From the IMG/VR virus record IMGVR_UViG_3300045993_001142, positions 1 through 39,986 of that record: a stretch of DNA of 39,986 bases; one strand, 5' to 3'. Positions 21,413 to 29,510 of this stretch are shown here, in pieces. The position numbers were made by a program, and so were the translations under genes. The notes under the pieces were generated by a model that ran no database searches, was not told the DNA's origin, and saw only the letters and a list, made by a program, of their open reading frames with translations. How positions within the stretch are numbered: the stretch's first letter is position 1; every line of letters begins with the position of its first letter. This DNA comes from a virus.

Positions 21413-21865
21413 GTGGCGGCCTACGCAACGCAGACCGACTTCGCCGCGCTGGGGCTGGCCTCCAAGGCCACCGCCTCGGTGTCGTCGTCGGACGTTGACG
21501 CGGCCCTCGAGGCCGCAAGCCGCGTCGTCGACTCCTACATCGGCAGCCGCTTCGACCTCCCCCTGGTGCTGTGGGATGGCTCCGTGACGCAGGCGGTGGT
21601 GGCCATCGCCACCTACCGCATCCTCGCCCGCCGCGGGTACGCCGCCGGCACCCCGGAGTCCGACGTCATCCGCCAGGGCTACGAGGACGCCATCGCCTGG
21701 TGCAAGGACGTGGCGAAGGGCCTCGCCCTCCCGTCCGTCACCACCACGACGGACCAGTCGAAGCCCCCCATCGACCCGCAGGCCCAGCCCTACGTCCGCA
21801 GCCTGCAGTACTCCTCCACCGACGGCAGCGCCATCAGCGCCCGCCCCGTGCCGAGGGGGTGGTAG
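21413..21865 (+). CDS. DUF1320 (Mu gp36-like) head-completion protein (150 aa)
   Basis: The N-terminus AAYATQTDF and the helical body (VDAALEAASRVVDSYIGSRFDLPL, VVAIATYRILARRGYAAGTPESDVIRQGYEDAIAWCKDVAKG) are characteristic of DUF1320, a connector protein below the portal in Mu-like and related phages. GTG start with AAGGAGATGA just upstream, a strong ribosome-binding site. Confidence 0.85.
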   Translation: MAAYATQTDFAALGLASKATASVSSSDVDAALEAASRVVDSYIGSRFDLPLVLWDGSVTQAVVAIATYRILARRGYAAGTPESDVIRQGYEDAIAWCKDVAKGLALPSVTTTTDQSKPPIDPQAQPYVRSLQYSSTDGSAISARPVPRGW

Positions 21866-22369
21866 GTGGCCACCTTCGAGCTCAAGGGCAACACGGCTGG
21901 CCTGGGGCGCCTCCTGGCCAGCGTGAAGCGCCTCCAGGGCGCGGAGATGCGGAACCGCCTGGCCAAGGTGGTGGCCGCCGAGGCCCTCGCGCAGACGCTG
22001 CTGGGCTTCGAGGCGTCGAGGGACCCCTACGGCAAGGCCTGGAAGGCGCTGCGGGTGCGCCATGGCCAGCCGCTGCTGGACACCGGCCGCCTGCGCAACA
22101 GCCTCCACACCTACACCTCTGGCACCCTGGCCGGCGTCGCCACCGACGTGAAGTACGCGCCCATCCACCAGGCGGGCGGCGTCATCCGGCCCGTCCGGGC
22201 GAAGGCGCTGCGCTTCAAGGGGCCGAAGGGGTGGATCTTCACCAAGGGCCCCGTCACCATCCCCGCCCGCCCCTTCTTCCCGACGCGCGGCCTGCCGCGG
22301 GCCTGGCTGAGGGAGTTCGAGGCGGTGGCTGGCGACTTCCTCAGGCGCCGCGCGAAGGTGGGGGCCTGA
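21866..22369 (+). CDS. Mu G-like virion morphogenesis protein (167 aa)
   Basis: Signature blocks of the family: DPYGKAWKALR, LLDTGRLRNSL, YAPIHQAGG and IPARPFFP. In Mu the G protein is a tail-completion or tail-head joining factor. The GTG follows the DUF1320 stop without a gap. The length is usual for the family. Confidence 0.88.
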   Translation: MATFELKGNTAGLGRLLASVKRLQGAEMRNRLAKVVAAEALAQTLLGFEASRDPYGKAWKALRVRHGQPLLDTGRLRNSLHTYTSGTLAGVATDVKYAPIHQAGGVIRPVRAKALRFKGPKGWIFTKGPVTIPARPFFPTRGLPRAWLREFEAVAGDFLRRRAKVGA

Positions 22370-22370
22370 G

Positions 22371-22901
22371 GTGCTGACGGACGTCTTCACCGTGGTGCGT
22401 ACCAACGCCTACCTGACGGGCGTCGACTGCCAGCTGGGGGCCGAAAGCCTGGCGGAGAATGGCGCCCCGCCGCGCATCGTCTGGACGCCCACCACCGACT
22501 CCTTCGAGCCCGGCAAGCGCATCAACACCCCCGGCCTCTCCACCAAGGAGCCGAAGGCCTTCGGCACCCGCCGGGCAGGCGTCAGGGCCCGGGTGTGGGC
22601 GGTGGGCAACGGGACGGCCCTGGGCGACATCGCCGCGTGCGAGGAGCTGGTGCGCCGGCTCCTGGCGGCCGTGCACCAGGAGACGTTCGGCAGCTACCGG
22701 GTGGAGTCCATGTCCTGGGTGCTGGCCGACGGCGCAGAGCTGGTGCAGCTGGGCCGCACCTGCGACGTCAACCTCGCCTTCGACATCCCCGTCTTCTTCG
22801 ACGCCTCGCGGACGGCGCCTCTCACCGTCGTCACCTTCGCCGGGATGGATGGCGGGATGACGTTCCCCGCCGGCGACGTCGCCGCCACGCCTTCACCCTG
22901 A
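22371..22901 (+). CDS. Tail terminator/neck-like protein (176 aa)
   Basis: Position after the G-like gene and the profile (LTDVFTVVRTNAYLTG at the start, RARVWAVGNGTALGDIAACEELVRRLLAAVHQ, then beta strands) fit the tail-terminator genes of Mu-like phages. GTG start one base after the preceding stop. The family name is not certain from the sequence alone. Confidence 0.6.
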   Translation: MLTDVFTVVRTNAYLTGVDCQLGAESLAENGAPPRIVWTPTTDSFEPGKRINTPGLSTKEPKAFGTRRAGVRARVWAVGNGTALGDIAACEELVRRLLAAVHQETFGSYRVESMSWVLADGAELVQLGRTCDVNLAFDIPVFFDASRTAPLTVVTFAGMDGGMTFPAGDVAATPSP

Positions 22902-22908
22902 GGAAGCC

Positions 22909-23106
22909 ATGCCCGACACCATCGACACCCCCCTGCAGGCCATCGAGGACTGGGCCGAGCTGCACCTCGAGGCGCTGGGCCCCAACCGCGTCTGGCTGGC
23001 CGTCGCCAAGGCCACCAACCCGGGCTGGGGCGTCGGCAAGCAGGTGTCCGAGTCCGACTTCCTCACGGCCATCTCGGCCGCGAGCAACCTCCTCATCCTG
23101 GGGTAA
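22909..23106 (+). CDS. Unknown small protein before tail sheath (65 aa)
   Basis: ATG with GAGGAAG about 3 nt upstream. The protein has one helix (LQAIEDWAELHLEALG) and a mixed rest (VWLAVAKATNPGWGVGKQVSESDFLTAISAASNLLIL). Mu has a small gene in this place too, but I do not recognise homology. Probably structural or assembly-related. Confidence 0.6.
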   Translation: MPDTIDTPLQAIEDWAELHLEALGPNRVWLAVAKATNPGWGVGKQVSESDFLTAISAASNLLILG

Positions 23107-23112
23107 CCAGCC

Positions 23113-24534
23113 ATGACCCTCCCCTACGCCAACGTCGCAGTCCGAGATGGGGCCCTCGGCATCGTCAACCCCTCCGCCTCCAACGTGGTGGCCCTCCTCG
23201 GCACCTCCTCGAGCGGCACCGTCGGGGCCGTGCAGGCCTTCACCGACATCCAGTCCGTCAAGGATGCCCTCGGCACGGGCCCCCTGGTGGAGGCCGCCGG
23301 GTACGTCCTGGCGGTGGCCGGCACCACCGTCATCTGCGTCCGCGTCAACGCCACCAACGCCGCGAGCTCCGGCGCCGTCACCAAGGTGGGCACCGGCACC
23401 GCCACCGTGACCACCACCGGCAGCGCGCCGCTGGACAGCTACCTCGTCCAGGTGCTGATGGTGCAGGGCGGCGCTTCCATCGCGGCCGGGACGGCGACGT
23501 TCAAGCTGTCCCTCGACGGCGGGCGCACCTTCGGCCCGGAGACGGCGGTGCCCACCAGCGGCACCTACACCGGGGCGCAGGCGGCCTACGGCGTCACCAT
23601 CGTCTGGAGCGGCGCCACCACCATGGTGGCCGGCGACACCTACTCCTGGGCGACGGTGGGCCCGGGGTACAGCACCGGGGACTTGCAGACGGCCATCACT
23701 GCCCTCCTCAACGACGCGCGGACGTGGTTCCTCCTCTACGCGGTGGGCATCCCCGCCGACGCCACGGCCACCCAGGGCGTGCACGCGATGCTGGCCACCA
23801 ACCTGGCCACCGCGGGGACGCAGTACCGCTTCGCGCGGGCGCTGCTGCAGTGCGCGGATCTCTCCGACGCCAACATCCTCACCGCCGTCTCGGCGCTGCA
23901 GGACACCCGCGTCATGGTGGCGGCCGGCTTCTACTACGGCGTCAGCGTCACCAACGGCTACCAGATGAAGCTGCCGGCGGCCTCCGCCCTCGCCGGCCGA
24001 GCGGCCGCGGTGTCGCCGGCCGAGGACTTGGGCCGGGTGGCCTCGGGCAACCTCAAGGGCATCATCAGCCTCATCCGCGACGAGTACCGCACCCCCGCGC
24101 TGGACTCCGTCCAGCTGGCCACCCTTCGGACTCACGTCGGCCTCGCCGGCGCCTACGTCACCTCGCCGGCCATCAAGGCCGGCCTCACCAGCGACTTCCG
24201 GCTGCTGCAGTACGGCCGCGTCATGGACATCGCCAGCGACACCGTGCGCCAGGCCATGCTGCGCTTCCTCAACGACGCGGTGCGCGTCAACGCCACCACC
24301 GGCCTCATCCTCGAGGCGGACGCCAAGGCCATCGAGAAGTACTGCGAGGCGCTCCTCCGCAGCACCGTCACCCAGCCCGGCTACGCCAGCGACTGCAGCG
24401 TGCAGCTCGACCGCACCGTCAACGTCCTCAGCACCCAGCGCCTGGCGGTGAAGTTCCGCATCGTCCCGCTGGGGTACGCCCGCTTCATCGACGGCGACCT
24501 CGGCTTCAGCAACCCCGCCCTGCAGCTCGTCTAA
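23113..24534 (+). CDS. Tail sheath protein (473 aa)
   Basis: The body (VRDGALGIVNPSASNVVALLGTSSSGTVGAVQAFTDIQSVKDALGTGPLVEAAGYVLA) and the C-terminus (VNVLSTQRLAVKFRIVPLGYARFIDGDLGFSNPAL) fit DUF2586-type sheath proteins of Mu-like myophages, including the conserved C-terminal strand exchange region. An inserted beta domain (about residues 95-185, with FKLSLDGGRTFGPETAVP) decorates it. Presence of a sheath shows a contractile tail. Confidence 0.85.
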   Translation: MTLPYANVAVRDGALGIVNPSASNVVALLGTSSSGTVGAVQAFTDIQSVKDALGTGPLVEAAGYVLAVAGTTVICVRVNATNAASSGAVTKVGTGTATVTTTGSAPLDSYLVQVLMVQGGASIAAGTATFKLSLDGGRTFGPETAVPTSGTYTGAQAAYGVTIVWSGATTMVAGDTYSWATVGPGYSTGDLQTAITALLNDARTWFLLYAVGIPADATATQGVHAMLATNLATAGTQYRFARALLQCADLSDANILTAVSALQDTRVMVAAGFYYGVSVTNGYQMKLPAASALAGRAAAVSPAEDLGRVASGNLKGIISLIRDEYRTPALDSVQLATLRTHVGLAGAYVTSPAIKAGLTSDFRLLQYGRVMDIASDTVRQAMLRFLNDAVRVNATTGLILEADAKAIEKYCEALLRSTVTQPGYASDCSVQLDRTVNVLSTQRLAVKFRIVPLGYARFIDGDLGFSNPALQLV

Positions 24535-24546
24535 GGAGACGCCACC

Positions 24547-25026
24547 GTGCCCGCCCTCTACCCCCTCATCAACGGCTTCCGGTACGACTTCTCCTCGGTG
24601 GAGATCCGCGTCGGCGGCACCATCTTCAACGGCGTCAAGTCCCTCAAGTACTCCCAGACGCTGGAGCCCGGGAAGGCCCGCGGCAACCGCAGCCAGGTCA
24701 TCGGCCGCACCCGCGGCAAGCTGGACTCCGACGGCAGCATCGAGCTCTACCGCCTGGAGTTCGACGACCTGGTGCGCGCCCTCGGGCTGCTGCAGCCCGG
24801 CCTCGGCTACATGGAAGTCCCCTTCGACATCGTCGCCATGTACGGCGAAGTCAACATCGCCCAGCCCACCGTCGACTCCCTGATGGGCTGCCGCATCAAG
24901 AAGCACGACACCCCCCTCCAGGAGGGCGGCGACGCCGTCACCGTCAGCTGCGACCTGGACGTCATGTACGTGCTGATGAATGGCCAGGCGCCCATCGGCC
25001 TCACCAACCCCCGCTTCGCGAGGTAA
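24547..25026 (+). CDS. Tail tube protein (159 aa)
   Basis: Follows the sheath gene, as is usual. The protein is beta-rich (YDFSSVEIRVGGTIFNGVKSLKYSQTLEPGKARGNRSQVIGRTRGKLDSDGSIELYRLEFDDLVRAL) with the conserved strand-loop pattern of contractile-tail tube proteins and the usual length. GTG start with AAGGAGA upstream. It forms the inner tube. Confidence 0.85.
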   Translation: MPALYPLINGFRYDFSSVEIRVGGTIFNGVKSLKYSQTLEPGKARGNRSQVIGRTRGKLDSDGSIELYRLEFDDLVRALGLLQPGLGYMEVPFDIVAMYGEVNIAQPTVDSLMGCRIKKHDTPLQEGGDAVTVSCDLDVMYVLMNGQAPIGLTNPRFAR

Positions 25027-25029
25027 CCC

Positions 25030-25335
25030 GTGGCCGCTGACGTCGAGGAGCTGAAGGCGAAGCACGGGGCGCTGCACAGCCTCTCGGTGGGTGATGCCGA
25101 AGTCATCGTGAAGGCCCCCAGGGGCGAAATCTGGCGCCGGTACCGGACGCAGCTGCTGGACGAGCAGAAGCGCATCGTCGCCACGGAGAACCTCGTCCGC
25201 GGCTGCGTGGTGTGGCCCGACAAGGCCGGCCTGGACTCGATGCTGGACGCACGCCCCGGCCTGGCGGAGGCCTTCGGGCGCGAGCTGGTGAAGATGGCCG
25301 GCGCTGGCGAGGACGTGGAAAAAAAAGCCCTCTAG
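25030..25335 (+). CDS. Tail assembly chaperone, upstream frame (101 aa)
   Basis: Small alpha-beta protein between tube and tape-measure genes, the standard place of the chaperone. The frame ends at a TAG at 25333, right after a run of eight A. A -1 shift on A AAA AAA joins it to the next frame up to 25499, giving an estimated 156-residue fusion. Both forms wrap the tape measure during assembly. GTG start three bases after the tube stop. Confidence 0.85.
   Translation: MAADVEELKAKHGALHSLSVGDAEVIVKAPRGEIWRRYRTQLLDEQKRIVATENLVRGCVVWPDKAGLDSMLDARPGLAEAFGRELVKMAGAGEDVEKKAL
25319..25326 (+). promoter_or_regulatory. Programmed -1 frameshift slippery run (eight A)
   Basis: In-frame codons read GAA AAA AAA GCC. 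Slipping back one base on AAA AAA moves ribosomes to AGC CCT CTA GCC, avoiding the TAG at 25333 and continuing to 25499. An eight-A run is exceptional in this GC-rich genome. The G-rich sequence just downstream (CGCCTTCCGGGAGGCG) contains CGCCTTCCGGGAGGCG, an inverted repeat that could form a stimulating hairpin. Confidence 0.85.
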
Positions 25336-25499
25336 CCGACGCCTTCCGGGAGGCGCAGCGGTCGCCGGAGGTGGCAGCGCAGTACCTCCTGGCCCTCGCC
25401 AGGGGGCATGACGAGGAGGACGAGGACGCGCCCTACCTGGGCGCGCTGCTGGTGGCGGAATTCCTCCACCTGGTGAGGAGCCTGGGCACGAAGGGGTGA
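25326..25499 (+). CDS. Tail assembly chaperone, -1 frame extension (57 aa)
   Basis: Read only by frameshift from the upstream frame. The extension is helical (ADAFREAQRSPEVAAQYLLALARG) with an acidic patch (HDEEDEDAP) and ends FLHLVRSLGTKG. Its stop overlaps the tape-measure GTG (GTGA). No ribosome-binding site or start is needed, which agrees with a frameshift product. Confidence 0.8.
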   Translation, partial: SPLADAFREAQRSPEVAAQYLLALARGHDEEDEDAPYLGALLVAEFLHLVRSLGTKG

Positions 25500-27181
25500 C
25501 GGACGTGGACTCGATGCGGTGGCTCATCCAGCTGGTGGACGGTGTCTCCGGGCCAGCCAAGTCCGCCGAGGCCAGCCTGGGGGGCCTGGAGGACTCCGTC
25601 CGCCGCCTGCCCACCGCCACCGCCATGGCCACCATCGGCTTCGAGGCCCTCATCAGCGGCGCCCGCGAGCTGGGCCGCATCGGCATCGAGTCGGGGAAAT
25701 TCGTCGTCGACATGCTGGCCTTCAAGGAGTCCACCCTGGAGTCCTTCCAGCTGATGCTGGGGACGAAGGAGGAGGCGCGCGGCTTCTTCGACCAGGCCCG
25801 GCAGTTCGGCAAGGAGACGCCCTTCAGCACGCAGCAGGTGGTGAAGGGCTTCCAGCAACTGCTGCAGGCCGGCTTCAAGGCGCCGGAGGTGCCCGTCCTC
25901 TTCTCGGCCGTCGGGGACGTGGCCGCGGGGAAGGGCTTCGACGGCCAGGTGCTGGACCGCCTCATCCTGGCCATGGGGCAAATCAAGGCCAAGGGCCGCC
26001 TCATGGGCGGGGAGCTGCTGCAGCTGGGCGAGGCCGGCGTCGGCAGGCAGGGCATCTTCGAGTCCGTCGGGAAGATGATGGGCATCGACCCGACGCAGGT
26101 GGACAAGGCGATGGAGGCCGGGAAGGTGTCCGCGGAGATGGGCATCAACGCCATCCTCGACACCGTGAAGAAGGTGTACTCCGGCGGCGCCGAGCTGGGC
26201 CAGGGGATGCTGAATCAGTCGAAGACAATCCGCGGCGTGCTGTCCAACATCAAGGACGCCATCCCGGATCTCTTCCTCAACATCGACCTCGACAAGTCCA
26301 GCGGCTTCGTCGGGCTGAAGAAGTTCCTCGTCGGCATCCAGGACGCCCTCAACCCGGCCAGCGAGGCCGGCCAGAAGCTGCAGCGCATCATCGAAAGCAT
26401 GCTGGACACGGCGGGCCAGTGGCTCGGCAGCTTCAGCCTCGAGGACATCACGAAGGGCTTCGACACCCTGGTGAGGGGCGTCGAGGGCTTCGGCACCAGC
26501 TTCTCGAAGTCCTTCAAGCCCTACCTCGACAGCTTCCTGAAGGACATGGGCGTGGCCCCCGGCTCGACGGACACCTTCGCTGACTCGATGAAGGGGCTTG
26601 GCTCGTCCCTCGGCACGGTGGCGGGCGGCCTGCTGAAGGTGGTGGGACTCGTCGAGCGCCTGGCGGGGACGATGGACGTCTTCTCCAACGGCAAGGGCAG
26701 CTTCGGCATCGGCGGGTACGGCGACGAGGCCTTCCACAAGAAGTACTGGGCGGGGCGCGCCGCCGAGGACGCGGGCAACTCCACCGGCAAGGGCTACATC
26801 GACGGCATGCTGGGGTGGGTGCCGGAGGTGGAGTCCGCCGGCAAGGCGCTTGGCGCCGCCTCGGTGGCCGGCGCCGCCGTCGCCCTCGACGCGCACAGCC
26901 CCTCGCGCGTCTTCGAGCAGCTCGGCGGCTACGCCGCGCAGGGCTTCGCCCAGGGCGTGGCCGGCGGCACCCTGGGCGTCGACGGCGCGGTGGCCAACAT
27001 GGTGAAGGCGCCCTCCGGCGCAGGCGGGCGCACCGTCAGCGGCAACCAGGTGCACCTCACCATCCAGGTGCAGGGCGGCAATGACTCGGCCGACACCATC
27101 GCCCGGCGCCTCTCCGAGTTGCTGCCCACCCAGCTGGCCAGCCTCTTCGAGGAGCTGGCCATCGAAGGGGGTGCAGCGTGA
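25496..27181 (+). CDS. Tape measure protein (561 aa)
   Basis: N-terminus WLIQLVDGVSGPAKSAEASLGGLEDSVRRL and the conserved FKESTLESFQLMLGTKEEARGFFDQARQFGKETPFSTQQVVKGFQQLLQAGF block are typical of tape measure proteins. The C-terminal SPSRVFEQLGGYAAQGFAQGV motif is seen in many. At 561 residues the tail should be short to medium. GTG start, GTGA overlap with the chaperone. Confidence 0.88.
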   Translation: MTDVDSMRWLIQLVDGVSGPAKSAEASLGGLEDSVRRLPTATAMATIGFEALISGARELGRIGIESGKFVVDMLAFKESTLESFQLMLGTKEEARGFFDQARQFGKETPFSTQQVVKGFQQLLQAGFKAPEVPVLFSAVGDVAAGKGFDGQVLDRLILAMGQIKAKGRLMGGELLQLGEAGVGRQGIFESVGKMMGIDPTQVDKAMEAGKVSAEMGINAILDTVKKVYSGGAELGQGMLNQSKTIRGVLSNIKDAIPDLFLNIDLDKSSGFVGLKKFLVGIQDALNPASEAGQKLQRIIESMLDTAGQWLGSFSLEDITKGFDTLVRGVEGFGTSFSKSFKPYLDSFLKDMGVAPGSTDTFADSMKGLGSSLGTVAGGLLKVVGLVERLAGTMDVFSNGKGSFGIGGYGDEAFHKKYWAGRAAEDAGNSTGKGYIDGMLGWVPEVESAGKALGAASVAGAAVALDAHSPSRVFEQLGGYAAQGFAQGVAGGTLGVDGAVANMVKAPSGAGGRTVSGNQVHLTIQVQGGNDSADTIARRLSELLPTQLASLFEELAIEGGAA

Positions 27182-27921
27182 GCTCCACGGCGCCCTCCTC
27201 GCCCAAGCTGCCCTACCAGGACCTCTCCATCGGCGGGATGTCGGTGGCCTCGGGCAACCTGGCGCCCATCCCCTTCTGGGGAGACTCCCCTGAGTCCTGG
27301 GACACCGTCGTCATCGCCGGGATGTGGCTGCCCGGGACGTGCAGCATCAAGGGCGGGGTGAAGCGGAAGCACGACAGGAAGGGGGTGGCCGGCAACAACG
27401 GCAGCACCGTCACCTACCTCGGCGACGACGAGGCGGAGTTCCGCATCATGGTGCGGATGTGGACGGATGAGCACCTGTCCCGCTTCTCGGCCATCATCGA
27501 CGCCCTGAAGTCGGCCGGGGCCGTCCGGGGGGCCAGCTCGGCGACGACGGCCTCGAGCTCGCGCCAGGCCGGCCGGCAGGACTCCAGCCGATTCCCGACG
27601 GTGGGCGTAGTCGTCGACCACCCCGCGCTGGCCCTCTACGGCATCCGCAAGGTGCACATCCTCGGGTACACCTTCCCCGAGGCCGTCGGCGGGGAGGGGG
27701 TGGGCATCATGGAGGCCTCCATCCAGTGCCTGGAGTTCCTCCAGGGCGGCCCGGCCAAGGGCAAGGTGGGCACGCCCATCGCCACGCTGGACATCGCCAG
27801 CCGGGCGACGGCCATCGGCGCCGCCGCGAGGGCCAAGCCCAGCGCCGCCAACAGCGGCGTCCCCTGGGCGCCCACCGAGGGCCCCGCGCACCCGGAGTAC
27901 GGCAACTGGGGGGTGCCATGA
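27178..27921 (+). CDS. Baseplate/tail protein after tape measure (247 aa)
   Basis: GTG start in a GTGA overlap with the tape measure. Beta-rich (WDTVVIAGMWLPGTCSIKGGVKRKHDRKGVAGNNGSTVTYLGDDEAEFRIMVRMWTDEHLSRFSAIID) with a Ser/Arg linker and an Ala-rich tail. Genes in this spot usually encode baseplate-hub or tube-end parts (like the DNA-circularisation or LysM class). The specific family is not recognised. Confidence 0.6.
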   Translation: MSSTAPSSPKLPYQDLSIGGMSVASGNLAPIPFWGDSPESWDTVVIAGMWLPGTCSIKGGVKRKHDRKGVAGNNGSTVTYLGDDEAEFRIMVRMWTDEHLSRFSAIIDALKSAGAVRGASSATTASSSRQAGRQDSSRFPTVGVVVDHPALALYGIRKVHILGYTFPEAVGGEGVGIMEASIQCLEFLQGGPAKGKVGTPIATLDIASRATAIGAAARAKPSAANSGVPWAPTEGPAHPEYGNWGVP

Positions 27922-28574
27922 GTCTCTTCGCGCTGGACGGAGCCGACGGCATCGACGTCCGGCTGTCCCTTCCCCGGTACGGGGCCTGGCATGCCGACGT
28001 GTCGGCCGACGTCACCTCGGGCGCCGTCGCCACCTCGGGCAAGGTGGTGCTGGACTTGGACGGCACCCGCTTCACCGGCACCGTGCGCCGGGGCGGGGTG
28101 ACGGCCGACACCGGCGTCTACCGGATGGTGGGAGGCGCCGGGGCGCTGGGGCAGGTGGCCACCCCCAAGGCCTACGCCCAGGTGACGCCCCAGGTGGTGC
28201 TGCAGGACGTCCTGGGGGCGGCGGGCGAGTCCTTGTCCTCCTCGGTGGCCCCGTCGCTCCTGGCGGCCTCCTGGGCCTCCTGGACGACACCAGCGTGGCC
28301 GGTGGGGCAGGTGCTGACGGAGGTGGCCGCCCGCCTGGGGGTGGGGTGGCGGCTGCTGGCCGACGGCACCGTCTGGCTGGGCGCCGAGACGTGGCCCCTG
28401 GCCTCGCCGGACTGCGTGGAGTGGCGGCGCGACGACAGGCTGGGCCGGCGCTACCTCCACCTCCTCGAGGGCTCGATGCTGCTTCCCGGCACCACCTACG
28501 CCGGGGGCCAGGTGGAGTACGTCCAGGTGACGTCCGACGGGGGCCGCTTCGAGGCGGAGGTGTGGCTGGCATGA
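27918..28574 (+). CDS. Baseplate hub-like protein (218 aa)
   Basis: ATG in an ATGA overlap. The start (FALDGADGIDVRLSLPRYGAWHADVSADV) and beta-strand pattern (TGTVRRGGVTADTGVYRMVGGAGAL) with the later VLTEVAARLGVGWRLLADGTVWLG fit hub proteins that carry the spike. It is shorter than the Mu P/gp44-like class. The next gene is spike-like, which supports the call. Confidence 0.6.
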   Translation: MSLFALDGADGIDVRLSLPRYGAWHADVSADVTSGAVATSGKVVLDLDGTRFTGTVRRGGVTADTGVYRMVGGAGALGQVATPKAYAQVTPQVVLQDVLGAAGESLSSSVAPSLLAASWASWTTPAWPVGQVLTEVAARLGVGWRLLADGTVWLGAETWPLASPDCVEWRRDDRLGRRYLHLLEGSMLLPGTTYAGGQVEYVQVTSDGGRFEAEVWLA

Positions 28575-29068
28575 GTGCCTTGGACCGCATCAAGCTGCCG
28601 CTGGCCAAGTTCATCGACAGCCTTACGAGGCGGATGGACTACCTCGCCCTCTACCCCTGCAAGGTGGTGGCGCAGAACGGCGACGGCAGCCTGGAGCTCC
28701 AGCCCGACGACTCCCGCATCCCGGCCCTCTCGCGGGTGCCGATGCGGCTGGGCATCCCCGGCAGCACCGCCACCGTCCAGGCTGGGGCCCGGGTGCTGCT
28801 GACGTGGGCGGGGGGAGATCCGCGCCTGCCCATCGCCTTGGCCTGGGAGGCCTCCGGGCTGTCCGTGCTGTCGGTGGGCCCCGGGCCACTCGACTTCGTC
28901 GCCCTGGCCGCCAAGGTGGACCAGAACTTCCAGGCCCTGAAGACGCTCTTCAACGGGTGGACGCCGGTGCCCAGCGACGGCGGGGCCGTGCTGAAGACGG
29001 CCGCCACCGCCCTCATCGCCACGGGCTGGCCCAGCTCCACGCCGGCCTCCTCCCTCAAGGTGACGTGA
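28571..29068 (+). CDS. Baseplate spike (gpV/Mu gp45-like) protein (165 aa)
   Basis: An OB-fold-like segment (YPCKVVAQNGDGSLELQPDDSRIPALSRVPMRLGIPGSTATVQAGARVLLTWAGGDPRLPIALAW) is typical of gpV/gp45 spikes that pierce the outer membrane. Its C-terminal half lacks a long beta-helix needle. ATG in an ATGA overlap. Confidence 0.75.
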   Translation: MSALDRIKLPLAKFIDSLTRRMDYLALYPCKVVAQNGDGSLELQPDDSRIPALSRVPMRLGIPGSTATVQAGARVLLTWAGGDPRLPIALAWEASGLSVLSVGPGPLDFVALAAKVDQNFQALKTLFNGWTPVPSDGGAVLKTAATALIATGWPSSTPASSLKVT

Positions 29069-29069
29069 C

Positions 29070-29507
29070 GTGGCCGCCGCCGCCTCCACCTTCTTCGTCA
29101 GCCAGCAGCTGGCCGCGGCCGGAAGTGGCTACGGCAGCGACATCCTCGTCTTCCCGGGGCTGGATGAGACATTCAACCTCGTCAACGACGGCCGAGTCCT
29201 GGCGGAGGCCCTGGGCCGGCGCCTCACCACCCCCCGGGGCGCCCTCCCCTTTCACCCCGACTACGGCCTGGACGTCCGGGCCTGGCTGAATGAGGGCTTC
29301 ACCCAGGACGCCGCCTACCGACTCAAGGCGGCCATCGAGCGCGAGTGCGAGGCCGACGAGAGGGTGGCCTCGGCCACGTCCAGCGTCTCCTTCAACCTCG
29401 CCGCGCAGTCCCTGCGCTTCAAGGTGTCCTGCGCCACCGCCACGGGCCCCTTCACCTTCGTGATGAATGTCACCTCCCTCACCATCGAATTGCTGGCCTC
29501 GGAGTAG
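29070..29507 (+). CDS. Baseplate wedge (gpW/gp25-like) protein (145 aa)
   Basis: Length, place between spike and J-like genes, and the pattern LAEALGRRLTTPRGALPFHPDYGLDVRAWLNEG ... YRLKAAIERECEADERVASATSSVSFNL match the gp25-like lysozyme-fold wedge protein that joins sheath to baseplate. GTG start one base after the preceding stop. Confidence 0.8.
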   Translation: MAAAASTFFVSQQLAAAGSGYGSDILVFPGLDETFNLVNDGRVLAEALGRRLTTPRGALPFHPDYGLDVRAWLNEGFTQDAAYRLKAAIERECEADERVASATSSVSFNLAAQSLRFKVSCATATGPFTFVMNVTSLTIELLASE

Positions 29508-29510
29508 CGC

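Noticed and set aside
22831-26163. 1110-codon open frame on the minus strand
   Set aside because: It runs antisense through G-like, sheath, tube, chaperone and tape-measure genes that are clearly recognisable. Long antisense frames are expected at such GC content, and its sequence shows no domain.
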